DNA from: Rossellomorea marisflavi
GTDB lineage: Bacteria; Bacillota; Bacilli; Bacillales; Bacillaceae_B
Reading direction: 5' to 3'
DNA: 64,000 bases
Assembly (NCBI GenBank): GCA_003667865.1
Contig: CP033051.1
Location: 2,754,501 to 2,818,500 of the forward strand
Part shown: piece after piece, positions 35,877 to 45,184 of the stretch
How positions within the stretch are numbered: the first letter of the stretch is position 1
Layout of the letters: each line of letters begins with the position of its first letter
Made by a program: the position numbers and the translations under genes
Notes under the pieces: generated by a model
The model's input: the letters and a program-made list of their open reading frames with translations, nothing else
What the model was told of the DNA's origin: nothing
Databases searched by the model: none

Positions 35877-36812
35877 ATGTCATTACTACAAAATCTTAAA
35901 GAAGAAATGAATAAGGTTCTTGTTGGAAAAGAAACAGAAACAGAACTATTAATGATTTCTCTATTGCAAGGAGGACATGTTCTATTAGAAAGTGTTCCGG
36001 GAACAGGGAAAACACTTTTGGCCAAAACGTTCTCTCACTGTATTCGAGCAGATTTCAAAAGAGTGCAGTTTACTCCAGACGTACTTCCAAGTGATGTGAC
36101 TGGAATTCAATACTTTAATCCGAAATCTCAAGAGTTTGAACTTCGTCCAGGGCCAATTGTTACAAATGTATTATTGGCTGATGAAATAAATCGAGCAACT
36201 CCCCGCACTCAAGCAAGCTTGTTAGAAGTTATGGAAGAAAAGCAAATAACGATTGACGGAGAAACCATTACATTACCTCCTCCATTTATGACGATTGCAA
36301 CCCAAAATCCGGTAGAGTCACAACAAGGTACATTTCCACTTCCGGCAGCACAATTGGACCGATTTTTAATGAAGATTCCATTTACATACCCAACTATGGA
36401 AGATGAAAGAACGATTTTAAAAAGATTTGTAAGCAAGGATCCTCTGAAAGAAGTGAATAAGGTGTTTGATTTAGCTCAAATTCAAGCACTATCACAGGAA
36501 GTGAAAAGTGTTCATGTATCTCATGATATTGAAACGTATATTCTTTCACTTACACGTTCCACTAGAGAAAATGAAAAGATAGCTATTGGAGCAAGTCCAA
36601 GGGCAAGCTTGGCACTTTTAAAGGCTGCACAAGGCCATGCTTATGTAAAAGGCCGTGATTACATTACCCCTGAAGATGTAAGAACGATAACACCATATGT
36701 TCTGGCACATCGTATTCATTTAACTGCCGAAGCTTCATTAACAAGGACAAACGAGGAAATTATCGAGAACGTTATTGAAGAGATAGACGTTCCTGTTGAA
36801 TCGAGGGTTTAG
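35877..36812 (+). CDS. MoxR-family AAA+ ATPase
   Basis: 311 residues. Walker A is ESVPGTGKTLLAK, Walker B LLADEINRATPRTQASLLEVMEE, sensor 1 MTIATQNPVE, and a helical lid contains IGASPRASLALLKAAQ. MoxR ATPases act as chaperones that assemble or activate partner proteins, usually a DUF58 protein encoded next door, as here (three bases downstream). B. subtilis YeaC is the counterpart. AAGGAG precedes the ATG. First gene of a three-gene operon ending at 39237. Confidence 0.94.
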   Translation: MSLLQNLKEEMNKVLVGKETETELLMISLLQGGHVLLESVPGTGKTLLAKTFSHCIRADFKRVQFTPDVLPSDVTGIQYFNPKSQEFELRPGPIVTNVLLADEINRATPRTQASLLEVMEEKQITIDGETITLPPPFMTIATQNPVESQQGTFPLPAAQLDRFLMKIPFTYPTMEDERTILKRFVSKDPLKEVNKVFDLAQIQALSQEVKSVHVSHDIETYILSLTRSTRENEKIAIGASPRASLALLKAAQGHAYVKGRDYITPEDVRTITPYVLAHRIHLTAEASLTRTNEEIIENVIEEIDVPVESRV

Positions 36813-36814
36813 AA

Positions 36815-38017
36815 TTGAATTGGTCAAGAGAAGTAGTTGATGAAAGATATAATTCAATGGCTTTAATGCTATTCATTACAGTTGGAATTACGGCTCTTGT
36901 TATGAACAACTATATGATTGTGCTTTTAATGGTTATCAGTATTGGATATTTTCAACTTCATTCCTGGTATTTTCAGAACATTGGTAAGAAATTAATATTT
37001 ATAAACGAAGTGAATAAGTTCAAACTTCTCATGGATGAAGAAGGTCAATTAAAACTACGTTTTCGCAATGAGGGTATGCCCATTTTTGGTGCTACACTAA
37101 GAATTACAATGAAAGATTCAGTTGCACCAATTGGGTTGAAAACAGATTCTTACCATTCTGGAACCATTGAGGTTCAGGTTCCTTTTAGTATTCAAAAAGA
37201 TGAGGATGTCCAAGTTAGAATTCCAGTAAAAGGTATAAAGCGAGGGATTGGAAGGATTTCTAGAATCCAAATTGTTATACCACACTTGTTCGGAAGTGGG
37301 GATGTAATCCTAGAGTATAAGGATCCGGTAAAGGACAGGACGATGGTGTTTCCGAAGCCTGTTGCAGTATCTAATACAATTGAGCACCGAGCTACTGCGA
37401 GTGGGGAATTTGTAACCTCAAATTCTTTATTCCATGATCGTTTTCAGACGATTGGAACAAGAGACTATATGAGTGGTGATCGCTTTCAAGACATCCATTG
37501 GAAGGCTAGTGCGCGGAAACAAGAGCTCCAAACAAAACTATTTGTTCCGTCTACCAAGATGGAGTGGATGATTGCATTAAATATTTCAGACCGATTTTCA
37601 ATCACGCACGACCTAGAAAAAATGGTGGAGTATACAACATTTATTCTTCATAAAGCAGTAAAAGAAAATATTCCCTTTTCATTAGTAGTAAATGTAAGGT
37701 CGCTTGGAGCAACACCATTTCTTTATTTACCAGTTGGAACAGGACATCAACAGCTTCAAAAAGGATTAGAATTATTAGCTACTTTATCAAAGGATGACTT
37801 TACTGTTCCATTCCCTATCGTCCTTCAATATCTCTCCATGCATCAGATGGTGCCAGCTGTACTGATTCAATCTGGTCATACCTTTGAAGAGGAACGGAAA
37901 ATATTAGGACAATTAAATAAACAAGGGATTGAAGTCATTCATTTAAAAATTAAAGATGAGCAGGGAGTATTATTACCATGGAATCAAACCAAGCCTATAA
38001 AACAAATTTCACCATAA
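36815..38017 (+). CDS. DUF58 domain protein (MoxR partner, YeaD-like)
   Basis: 400 residues. Two N-terminal membrane helices (about 15-55) are followed by a beta-rich domain and the DUF58 core with the signature GTRDYMSGDRFQDIHWKASAR near 210-235, then a vWA-like domain with MIALNISDRF. It probably binds the MoxR ATPase at the membrane. Start TTG 36815 with GAGGG in the preceding gene's end. The stop overlaps the next gene by 40 bases. Confidence 0.92.
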   Translation: MNWSREVVDERYNSMALMLFITVGITALVMNNYMIVLLMVISIGYFQLHSWYFQNIGKKLIFINEVNKFKLLMDEEGQLKLRFRNEGMPIFGATLRITMKDSVAPIGLKTDSYHSGTIEVQVPFSIQKDEDVQVRIPVKGIKRGIGRISRIQIVIPHLFGSGDVILEYKDPVKDRTMVFPKPVAVSNTIEHRATASGEFVTSNSLFHDRFQTIGTRDYMSGDRFQDIHWKASARKQELQTKLFVPSTKMEWMIALNISDRFSITHDLEKMVEYTTFILHKAVKENIPFSLVVNVRSLGATPFLYLPVGTGHQQLQKGLELLATLSKDDFTVPFPIVLQYLSMHQMVPAVLIQSGHTFEEERKILGQLNKQGIEVIHLKIKDEQGVLLPWNQTKPIKQISP

Positions 38018-39237
38018 AAAATATACTGAAATTATGTCAAGATACCCTATTTGTATCCGCTTGTTTGACTCTATTAGTAACCCAAACTACTTTCATAACG
38101 AGTTATTTGCCCCTATTGTTAGGCATGTTACTTCTGATGTCATTATTTCTTTTCTTTGCAGTGAAAAAAGAAGAGATGTCGATTGTATTATTAGTTTTAC
38201 TATTAGTAGTAGCCTTTATGATAGGAAGCTTTATATTTGATACTAACTTGTGGATAACATTACCAGTACTGTTCTTTTTCTTTTTTAGACTAAAAAACTA
38301 TTTTAATGATGAAGCCGAAGTGTTTGAGGTTCACAGTGGATATACGATGTTAGTATTTTTTCTTGTTATCATTTCATTTATGGTAGGAGGAATCCTAGAT
38401 CGATCTAATCAAACTCTATTGTTTTCACTTCTAATATTTGAACTATTTTTTATAACCTTTGGAACAATGTTTCAAAGAATATCATTAAGTAAACTTCAAA
38501 CTGGAACTGTATCAAAGAGAAATCAATATGTAAAAGTAATGATGTTTAGCGTACTATTTTTGGGTGTAATGAGTCTCATTGGATTTATATCACCAATGGT
38601 TCGAAATGTATTCGAATGGATTCTGGGAATTTTTCTCTATGCTTTCTCGTTCTTGGTTAATCCTATTTTTGATTTCTTAATGTCTATTTTACCCGAAGAA
38701 TTTGGAGAAGTCTGGGAAAAGGCTAACGGTGAACCGCTTGAAACTGTCGATCCAAATTACAAGGTGAATCAGAATGCTTTTTATGAAACGATATCCATAC
38801 CATGGCTGAAATATTTGTTTTTATTAATACTTATAATCGGTCTAATCATTTATTTAATTCGTAAGAAGGGGAAAAGGTTTGACTTTAATCAAGAACAAGG
38901 CTCTTTGATAAAGCGATTTACGAATCCTCTAGGTTCATCAAAAGATCGATCTCAATATGGTCATGTCAAGTATTCTAAATCTGTAGGAGAGGTAAGAAAG
39001 CAGATTCAAGAATTAGAAGCTTTGGCTCAAAAGTACAATAAGTCAAGACGAAACAATGAGACACTTCGTGATTGGTTTAAACGAATTGGTGTGACAATTG
39101 ATTCAGAGTTCTTTTTTAATCAGTATGAAAAAGTCCGGTATGGAGATAAGGAGATTAATGAGAAGGAGATAACACAGTTCTTGTCAGAATTAAAAGGTTG
39201 TAAGAGCCTTTTAATTGAGTCGGTTAAGCATAAATGA
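37978..39237 (+). CDS. Polytopic membrane protein of the MoxR/DUF58 operon, DUF4129-like tail
   Basis: 419 residues with about eight membrane helices (30-290), an extracytoplasmic linker, and a soluble C-terminal region (about 305-419) ending ETLRDWFKRIGV...FNQYEKVRYGDKEI, which resembles the DUF4129 tail of transglutaminase-like proteins. The usual third gene of this operon (YebA type) carries a transglutaminase core with a Cys-His-Asp triad; none is visible here, so the enzymatic middle seems absent. It starts 40 bases inside the DUF58 gene, implying coupled translation. Function unknown. Confidence 0.82.
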   Translation: MESNQAYKTNFTIKNILKLCQDTLFVSACLTLLVTQTTFITSYLPLLLGMLLLMSLFLFFAVKKEEMSIVLLVLLLVVAFMIGSFIFDTNLWITLPVLFFFFFRLKNYFNDEAEVFEVHSGYTMLVFFLVIISFMVGGILDRSNQTLLFSLLIFELFFITFGTMFQRISLSKLQTGTVSKRNQYVKVMMFSVLFLGVMSLIGFISPMVRNVFEWILGIFLYAFSFLVNPIFDFLMSILPEEFGEVWEKANGEPLETVDPNYKVNQNAFYETISIPWLKYLFLLILIIGLIIYLIRKKGKRFDFNQEQGSLIKRFTNPLGSSKDRSQYGHVKYSKSVGEVRKQIQELEALAQKYNKSRRNNETLRDWFKRIGVTIDSEFFFNQYEKVRYGDKEINEKEITQFLSELKGCKSLLIESVKHK

Positions 39238-39313
39238 ATACCGCATTGCCGTTCTCATGCCTTCGTTTTGAGCATAAACTTATTATAGGTAAAACGTGAA
39301 AGGAGCTCAGACG

Positions 39314-39574
39314 ATGGACAAGAAAACAGAACAGGCTATTCGAGTGAAAAGTATTGCATTAGATATTATTGAGGATTTACTAAAAGAAGACTCAGAATAT
39401 GACGGAAAAAGCTTAAAACAATCATCAGAACTTCTTGCTAGGTGTATTTGTGACTTAGTAAATGTATATACAGGAGTCACAGAGGATGTAGAATCGACAC
39501 TTAAGGGTACCATAATAAAAGCAAAAGTAAGTCATAATAGTCTTCAAAACCAACAAGCTAAAATTAACAACTAA
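39314..39574 (+). CDS. Small hypothetical protein
   Basis: 86 residues from ATG 39314, eight bases after AAAGGAG (the GTG at 39296 precedes that site). It is mostly helical and charged: DKKTEQAIRVKSIALDIIEDLL, then LARCICDLVNVYTGVTEDVE. It has one pair of cysteines (C-x-C is not formed; RCICD). I do not recognise it. A terminator follows at 39612-39652. Confidence 0.7.
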   Translation: MDKKTEQAIRVKSIALDIIEDLLKEDSEYDGKSLKQSSELLARCICDLVNVYTGVTEDVESTLKGTIIKAKVSHNSLQNQQAKINN

Positions 39575-39611
39575 CTTTTAGGAATTAATCTCATATCAGA
39601 ACATTTTCTAC

Positions 39612-39652
39612 AGCTATCTTTTTATCATTAGCACGAAAAGATAGCTATTTTT
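39612..39652 (+). terminator. Terminator before the pts operon
   Basis: AGCTATCTTTT - 13 bases - AAAAGATAGCT, then ATTTTT. Confidence 0.85.
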
Positions 39653-39676
39653 AGAATTTCTTGTCAAAGTTCAGTG

Positions 39677-39690
39677 TGAAAATGATTACA
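39677..39690. promoter_or_regulatory. cre-like site upstream of ptsHI
   Basis: TGAAAATGATTACA matches the CcpA cre consensus TGWAANCGNTNWCA at every position except the central C (T here). That base is usually important, so binding may be weak. It lies about 80 bases before the likely transcription start. Confidence 0.3.
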
Positions 39691-39736
39691 TAAGAATATC
39701 TTCTTAACAAATACTAAAAAAAATAGGCTTTTCTAA

Positions 39737-39765
39737 TTGTGTATCGAACTTTGTCGTGATATTCT
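39737..39765 (+). promoter_or_regulatory. Likely SigA promoter of ptsHI
   Basis: TTGTGT, 17-base spacer, TATTCT. It predicts a start near 39772 and a leader of about 90 bases before ptsH; no ptsG or RAT-type antiterminator hairpin is visible in this leader. Confidence 0.5.
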
Positions 39766-39861
39766 AGTTTATTGAATAGTAGCCTCTTGTATAAGGTGAT
39801 GAATATATACAGCAGTCTATTATTGCCTAAAAAAAAGGAAAAATAAAGGAGTCGAATTTTC

Positions 39862-40128
39862 ATGGAACAAAAAACATTTACAGTAACTGCAGATACGGGT
39901 ATTCATGCACGCCCTGCAACTTTATTAGTACAAGCTGCTAGTAAGTTTGACAGTGAAGTATCTCTACAATTCAAGGATAAAAAGGTTAATTTAAAGTCGA
40001 TCATGGGTGTTATGTCTTTAGGTGTAGGTAAGGGTGCTGAAATTACGATTATTACTGAAGGTAGCGATGAGCAAGATGCATTAAATTCTTTAGAAGAAAC
40101 GTTAAAGAATGAAGGGTTAGCTGAATAA
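39862..40128 (+). CDS. ptsH: Phosphocarrier protein HPr
   Basis: 88 residues. His15 in [10 protein letters not shown] is the residue phosphorylated by enzyme I; Ser46 in [11 protein letters not shown] is the HPr kinase target that turns HPr into the CcpA corepressor. HPr carries phosphate to all PTS sugar transporters. AAAGGAG precedes ATG 39862. The stop overlaps the ptsI start by one base, a tight operon. In B. subtilis ptsG lies upstream; here it does not. Confidence 0.97.
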   Translation: MEQKTFTVTADTGIHARPATLLVQAASKFDSEVSLQFKDKKVNLKSIMGVMSLGVGKGAEITIITEGSDEQDALNSLEETLKNEGLAE

Positions 40129-41846
40129 TGTCTTCATTATTAAAAGGAATAGCAGCATCAAACGGTATTGCCATTGCAAAAGCATACCGCTTAGTTGAAC
40201 CGGATCTTAGCTTTGAAAAAAGAACAATTGAGAATGTAGATGAAGAAGTTTCGCGCTTTCATAAAGCAGTAGAAACTTCTAAGTCAGAACTAGAGGCAAT
40301 TAAAGACAAAGCAAGAGAAGATCTTGGTGAAGACAAAGCAGCGATTTTTGAAGCTCATCTATTAGTATTAAGTGACCCAGAACTACTTTCACCGATTGAA
40401 GACAAAGTAAAAACAGAAAAAGTAAATGCTGAGTTCGCTCTAAAAGAAACAGCAGATATGTTTATCATGATGTTTGAACAAATGGATAATGAGTACATGA
40501 AAGAACGTGCAGCTGATATCCGTGATGTGACAAAGCGTGTTCTTGCTCATTTATTAGGTGTTCAAGTATCGAATCCTAGTATGGTTACAGAAGAAGTAAT
40601 TATTATTGCTGAAGACTTAACTCCTTCTGATACGGCGCAATTAAATCGACAATATGTAAAAGGTTTCACTACTGACATTGGTGGAAGAACGTCCCACTCT
40701 GCAATAATGGCACGTTCAATGGAAATCCCAGCAGTAGTTGGAACAAAGACAGTCACTTCAACAATTAATAATGGTGATTTAATCATTGTTGATGGATTAA
40801 ATGGGGAGATACATATAAACCCGACAGAGGAAGTGCTAGATCAATACAAGCAAATGGCATTAGATTATGAGAAGCAAAAAGCTGAATGGGCAAAGCTTGT
40901 TAACGAGAAAACTGTTTCAAAAGATGGTAAACATGTTGAACTTGCTGCTAATATTGGAACACCACAAGACTTAGAGGGTGTAATAAACAATGGCGGTGAA
41001 GGTGTAGGTTTATACCGTACAGAGTTCCTTTATATGGGACGAGATGAACTTCCTTCTGAAGAGGAGCAATTTAATTCATACAAGGCAGTTCTTCAAGGTA
41101 TGGGAGATAAACCAGTTGTTGTCCGTACACTAGACATCGGTGGGGATAAAGAGTTACCTTATCTAAACCTTCCAAAAGAAATGAATCCTTTCTTAGGATA
41201 TCGTGCAATTAGATTATGTTTAGATGAACAAAGTATCTTCCGCACACAATTACGTGCATTGCTTCGCGCAAGCTCTTTCGGGAACCTAAAAATTATGTTC
41301 CCAATGATATCAAACCTAACAGAATTCAGAGAAGCAAAAGCTATTCTTGAAGAAGAAAAGCAAAAGCTACAAAACGAAGGAACTTCTGTATCCGAACATA
41401 TTGAGATTGGTATTATGGTTGAAATACCTTCAACTGCAGTCCTTGCAGATGTTTTTGCTAAAGAAGTTGATTTCTTCTCAATCGGAACAAATGATCTTAT
41501 TCAGTACACAATGGCAGCAGACCGAATGAATGAAAAGGTTTCTTATCTGTATCAACCATATAACCCTGCTATTTTACGTTTAGTGAAAATGGTAATCGAT
41601 GCTGCACATAAAGAAGGAAAATGGGCAGGAATGTGTGGGGAAATGGCTGGAGACGAGATTGCGATTCCGATTTTATTAGGACTCGGACTAGATGAATTCT
41701 CTATGAGTGCTACATCTATTCTTAAAGCACGTTCGCAAATACGTTTATTAGACCAAAAACAGATGGAAAGCTTGGCACAAGAGGTTTTACAGCTGGATAC
41801 AAATGAAAGTGTTATTGAAACTGTAAAAAAATATACGAACATGTAG
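40128..41846 (+). CDS. ptsI: PTS enzyme I
   Basis: 572 residues. The active-site histidine is His190 in [13 protein letters not shown]. The PEP-binding barrel shows [18 protein letters not shown], the [14 protein letters not shown] and [19 protein letters not shown] signatures, and the catalytic cysteine region [10 protein letters not shown]. It autophosphorylates from phosphoenolpyruvate and passes the phosphate to HPr, encoded immediately upstream. ATG at 40128 overlaps the ptsH stop. Two hairpins follow, the second a terminator. Confidence 0.97.
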   Translation: MSSLLKGIAASNGIAIAKAYRLVEPDLSFEKRTIENVDEEVSRFHKAVETSKSELEAIKDKAREDLGEDKAAIFEAHLLVLSDPELLSPIEDKVKTEKVNAEFALKETADMFIMMFEQMDNEYMKERAADIRDVTKRVLAHLLGVQVSNPSMVTEEVIIIAEDLTPSDTAQLNRQYVKGFTTDIGGRTSHSAIMARSMEIPAVVGTKTVTSTINNGDLIIVDGLNGEIHINPTEEVLDQYKQMALDYEKQKAEWAKLVNEKTVSKDGKHVELAANIGTPQDLEGVINNGGEGVGLYRTEFLYMGRDELPSEEEQFNSYKAVLQGMGDKPVVVRTLDIGGDKELPYLNLPKEMNPFLGYRAIRLCLDEQSIFRTQLRALLRASSFGNLKIMFPMISNLTEFREAKAILEEEKQKLQNEGTSVSEHIEIGIMVEIPSTAVLADVFAKEVDFFSIGTNDLIQYTMAADRMNEKVSYLYQPYNPAILRLVKMVIDAAHKEGKWAGMCGEMAGDEIAIPILLGLGLDEFSMSATSILKARSQIRLLDQKQMESLAQEVLQLDTNESVIETVKKYTNM

Positions 41847-41849
41847 GTG

Positions 41850-41876
41850 CACTGGCAAGAATGATTCTTACCAGTG
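41850..41876 (+). other. Hairpin without T-run after ptsI
   Basis: CACTGG-AAGAA pairs with TTCTT-CCAGTG a few bases after the ptsI stop. With no T-run it is more likely an mRNA 3'-end stabiliser than a terminator. Confidence 0.5.
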
Positions 41877-41886
41877 ATGTAGACAG

Positions 41887-41927
41887 GCTCATTTTAGATC
41901 GCACTCTAAAGTGAGCTTTTTCTTTTT
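41887..41927 (+). terminator. Terminator of ptsHI
   Basis: GCTCATTTTAGA pairs with TCTAAAGTGAGC (one G-U), followed by TTTTTCTTTTT. Confidence 0.9.
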
Positions 41928-42029
41928 CCTTCTAATATTATAGAATATGTAAGCGCTTTTTTAAAGACCTTTCATAAATTCATAAGATTTTTAGGTTTGA
42001 TTATCTGTAACTTTGGGTAAGATAAATGT

Positions 42030-42108
42030 AAGCATAAAATTGGAGATTTCTCTATATCCCCCTTTTCCTTTTTATTAGACCCACACGGAGATTGTGGGTC
42101 TTTTTTTT
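42030..42108 (+). ncRNA. Candidate C-rich small regulatory RNA
   Basis: A strong terminator, AGACCCACA - CGGAGAT - TGTGGGTCT plus eight T (42077-42108), stands about 150 bases after the ptsHI terminator and belongs to no gene. Upstream are promoter-like elements (TTGATT at 41997, TAAGAT/GATAAA around 42018-42026). The roughly 80-nt RNA would expose CCCCCTTTTCC at 42058-42068, complementary to AAGG/GGGGG ribosome binding sites, as in FsrA and RoxS/RsaE-type sRNAs. The 5' end is uncertain, and it contains no start codon with ribosome binding site. Confidence 0.5.
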
Positions 42109-42194
42109 GTTAGACTCGTTCGGATTATTCTGATTGATCGTTTTGTTGTGAGTCTGTAACCTGACTATCCTATGTAACCAGAAATAGAGTGGGT

Positions 42195-42316
42195 TCGAGC
42201 GGAAGCTGTTTGACTCCTATGGGACATGAAGGCAGATGAGACCCAGCAGGAGCAAAGAGACTAGACTAACGCCTGCCTCACGGAAAGCAAACACCTAGAG
42301 CGGGAAGGAACGCACT
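42195..42316. repeat. GC-rich intergenic repeat, degenerate copy
   Basis: It shares order and sequence with the copy at 61711-61838: GCGGAAG.TG.TTGACTCCT, a GAGACCC.GCAGGAGC block, a CGCC.GCC block, CGGAAAGCAAACACCT and a GCGGAA.G.AACG end. Many paired positions are mutated (for example CTCCTATGGG instead of CTCCTGCGGG), so the secondary structure is partly lost. It lies just before a small spore-protein-like gene. Confidence 0.8.
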
Positions 42317-42393
42317 AAATCTGTGAATTATCGATTTTTGAATAGTTTATTTTCACCAAGGGAAAATTAATGAGGAAAAAAGGAGGGATACCT

Positions 42394-42576
42394 ATGGCAA
42401 AAAGAACAAAAAAGAATGACCCACAACAAAAAAACAAAAAGGGATTTGACTCAGCAAAAATAGACTCTGAATTCTCACACGAATTTGGAAGCACTGATGC
42501 AAACAAAATCCACAAAGAAAAAGCCAAAAAAGAAAAAGCAGCTAAAAATAACGGAAAATATAAAGGACAAGCTTAA
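42394..42576 (+). CDS. Gamma-SASP-like small spore protein (copy 3)
   Basis: 60 residues from ATG 42394, nine bases after AAAGGAGGG. Lysine-rich and hydrophilic, with core SAKIDSEFSHEFGSTDANK, comparable to the F-G-T-E-F-A-S-E-T repeat of SspE, and a repetitive KEKAKKEKAAK tail. It is related to the pair at 21916 and 22082 and is likewise followed by a strong terminator. A spore amino-acid reserve role is inferred. Confidence 0.62.
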   Translation: MAKRTKKNDPQQKNKKGFDSAKIDSEFSHEFGSTDANKIHKEKAKKEKAAKNNGKYKGQA

Positions 42577-42590
42577 CCCTTACTATAACA

Positions 42591-42631
42591 AAATGAGGCA
42601 CTCCTAATTTTTTGATTAGAGTGCCTCATTT
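42591..42631. terminator. Bidirectional terminator between the SASP-like gene and patA
   Basis: AAATGAGGCACTC-CTAAT pairs with ATTAG-AGTGCCTCATTT around a T-rich loop. Confidence 0.9.
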
Positions 42632-42661
42632 CTACTTTTTATCAAAGTAGAAAAATCAAAT

Positions 42662-43816
42662 TTAAAAAGATTTAATAAAACGATGTACTCGGTCAAGGCC
42701 TTCCTCTAATTGCTGCATACTACAAGCATAAGATAATCTGAAATAACCCTCTCCAAACGAAGAAAATGCATCCCCAGGTACTACTGCAACCTTCTCTTGT
42801 TTAGCTAGTTGTAAACAGAAATCAAAGGAGTTTAAAGAAATAGCAGGTGGGACCTTAACAAAGAAATAAAAAGCTCCATCTGGTTGAACGACATCTACAA
42901 ATCCCATTGTTGTTAGACGTTGATATACATAATCTCTTCTTTTTTTATATTGTTCTCTCATTTCTAAAGCATCATTGATACCAACAGTTAGTGCCTCAAA
43001 AGCAGCTTTTTGAGAGATGGATGTAGCACAAGAAACATTGTATTGATGTACTTTAAGAATATGTTTACAAATGGATTCTGGAGCGAAAATCAATCCAATT
43101 CTCCAACCAGTCATAGAGTGGGATTTTGATAAACCATTAATGACAATCGTTTGATCTTTTAAATATTTTGCAATAGAGGAGTGTTTACGATCATAAGTGA
43201 GCTCACTATAGATTTCATCAGCTAACACAAAGACCTCTTTATCCTTTAAGAGTTGAGCAATGTCTTTAAGCTCATGATCTGTCAAACTTACTCCTGTTGG
43301 ATTGGATGGATATGGAAGAATAACACACTTCGTTTTATCAGTGAGAGATTCTTCAATTAATTCTGCTGTAAGTTTAAACCTGTTGTTCGTTGTATCAATA
43401 TGGATAGGGTGTGCCCCGCATTGCTTTATTATGGGTTCATATCCTGGATAAATGGGTCCTGGTAGCAAGACTTCATCACCAGGGGCTAATAGTGTTCGTA
43501 ATGTAACGTCAATACCTTGTGATGCACCAGTTGTTACGATTACTTCATTTTGTGGGTTATACATGAGTTGATATTTTTCCATCATGAACTTTGTTGCGGC
43601 TTCTCGCAACTCTAAATATCCAGCATTATGAGTATAGGAAGTAAAGTCTTCATCTATAGCTCTTTTAGCAGCTTCTTTAATGTGCTCTGGAGTAGGGAAG
43701 TCTGGTTGCCCTATCGTAAATGAAATCATATTGTCGATGCCTGACACCATATTAAAGAATTTACGGATCCCTGATATTTCAATTGCTTTTACATGTTCGT
43801 TTAGTAAATGTTCCAT
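42662..43816 (-). CDS. patA: PLP-dependent aminotransferase PatA
   Basis: 384 residues, fold-type I aminotransferase. The PLP lysine lies in NGLSKSHSMTGWRIG, with LPYPSNPTG and ADEIYSELTY as the cofactor-anchoring Asn and Asp/Tyr segments. It closely recalls B. subtilis PatA, an N-acetyl-L,L-diaminopimelate/branched aminotransferase used in lysine and DAP synthesis. ATG 43816 (MEHLLNEHVKAIEISGIRKF) is preceded by AAGAAGGTG; the TTG at 43843 is upstream of that site. In B. subtilis kinA lies beside patA; here only a kinase stump remains further on. Confidence 0.93.
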   Translation of the reverse strand: MEHLLNEHVKAIEISGIRKFFNMVSGIDNMISFTIGQPDFPTPEHIKEAAKRAIDEDFTSYTHNAGYLELREAATKFMMEKYQLMYNPQNEVIVTTGASQGIDVTLRTLLAPGDEVLLPGPIYPGYEPIIKQCGAHPIHIDTTNNRFKLTAELIEESLTDKTKCVILPYPSNPTGVSLTDHELKDIAQLLKDKEVFVLADEIYSELTYDRKHSSIAKYLKDQTIVINGLSKSHSMTGWRIGLIFAPESICKHILKVHQYNVSCATSISQKAAFEALTVGINDALEMREQYKKRRDYVYQRLTTMGFVDVVQPDGAFYFFVKVPPAISLNSFDFCLQLAKQEKVAVVPGDAFSSFGEGYFRLSYACSMQQLEEGLDRVHRFIKSF

Positions 43817-44002
43817 CTTATGTACACCTTCTTTTTTATTCAATCTTATAGTACGACAACATAATGAAAGAAATAAACTGTAAAATCACATGTCTATTAG
43901 AAGAGGTCTCTTATGTTTGTTTCATATTTTACCACTTCCTATAGGTTTTAACATCATATTAAAAGGGAAAACAAATAATAGTTCATTTTTAGGAGACTGT
44001 TT

Positions 44003-45004
44003 ATGATTCGAACATGTATCGTTTTAGAAAATAATGAGATTATGACAGATGTGCCATTAGCAAGAGTTAAAGAAAAAGGTGTAAAGTGGTATTGGGTTGA
44101 TTTTGAAAATCCAACAGAGCAAGAAGTTGAAGTACTACAAAGTTTTTTTCGATTTCATCCATTGGCGATTGAAGACTGTTTAGATGAGTTTAGCCAAAGA
44201 CCTAAATTAGACTTTTATGATCATTATATATTTGTGCTCCTGCATGCCATTCATCATGATACGTTAGACTCACATGAGGTAAATATGTTTGTGAATTCAC
44301 AGTTTATTGTCACCTTTCATAGACATTCGGTGCGTGACCTGAACAATTTGTGGGATCGAGTGAAAAAAGAAGGTAAAGAACTAACTCCTTTTACAGTAAT
44401 GCATGGAATTATCGATAAACTTGTAGATGATTATTTTATTCCAGTCTATAGCATTGAAGATCAATTAAATAGATTAGAAGATGATACCGATAGAGATATG
44501 ATTAATGAATTAATGGATCAACTGTTTGATATCCGACACTCAATGTCAAAGCTTCGTCGATCGTTGATACCGATGAGGGATTTGATGTATCGAATTATTA
44601 ATTCTGGAAGATTAAATGCTTATAAAGAACAACAGTTATATTTTCAAGATGTATACGATCATCTCTTGAAACTCGTCGAAATGTTGGAATCTTATCGAGA
44701 TTTTTCTTCAGATATTCGCGATAGTTACCTTTCGATGAATTCAGATAAAATGAATAATATTATGATGACGTTAACGGTTATAACCACTATATTTATGCCT
44801 TTAACATTTATCGTTGGGCTTTATGGCATGAACTTTCAACATATGCCAGAGCTTGATGAACGTTATGGCTATTATATTGTACTAGCTGTGATGTTCCTTA
44901 TTGCAGTTACTATGTTTGGTTTTTTTGTCAAGATTGGCTGGTTACACTTTGGAGTTAAGAAAAAAAGAGCTCGCAAACGGAAGAGACTACTTAGATTAAA
45001 ATAA
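44003..45004 (+). CDS. corA: CorA-type magnesium transporter
   Basis: 333 residues. A large cytosolic alpha/beta domain and long stalk helix (to about 260) are followed by two membrane helices near the C-terminus. The selectivity signature YGMNFQHMPE (GMN at 275-277) closes the first, and the tail is basic (KKKRARKRKRLL). It forms pentameric Mg2+/divalent-cation channels gated by cytosolic Mg2+. AGGAG precedes ATG 44003. No M-box riboswitch is recognisable upstream. Own terminator. Confidence 0.93.
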   Translation: MIRTCIVLENNEIMTDVPLARVKEKGVKWYWVDFENPTEQEVEVLQSFFRFHPLAIEDCLDEFSQRPKLDFYDHYIFVLLHAIHHDTLDSHEVNMFVNSQFIVTFHRHSVRDLNNLWDRVKKEGKELTPFTVMHGIIDKLVDDYFIPVYSIEDQLNRLEDDTDRDMINELMDQLFDIRHSMSKLRRSLIPMRDLMYRIINSGRLNAYKEQQLYFQDVYDHLLKLVEMLESYRDFSSDIRDSYLSMNSDKMNNIMMTLTVITTIFMPLTFIVGLYGMNFQHMPELDERYGYYIVLAVMFLIAVTMFGFFVKIGWLHFGVKKKRARKRKRLLRLK

Positions 45005-45005
45005 T

Positions 45006-45052
45006 TGAAAACTGATTCTGTTGTAATACTACAATTTAGAATCAGTTTTTTT
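45006..45052 (+). terminator. Terminator of corA
   Basis: GAAAACTGATTCT-TTGTA pairs with TACAA-AGAATCAGTTTT, followed by TTTTT. Confidence 0.9.
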
Positions 45053-45184
45053 ATTCCTTTAATTCTATTACTAGGAAAAGAGGTATTTTACCGAACCTTT
45101 ATTAAGGCTATTCTACAAGTATTATTATCTCCACAAACACTAGAAATGTCTTTATTATGTTGAAGGATAAGGAATGACAAAAGA

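Noticed and set aside
43844..44002. An M-box magnesium riboswitch before corA
   Set aside because: The 159-base gap to patA has no conserved M-box segments or terminator hairpin.
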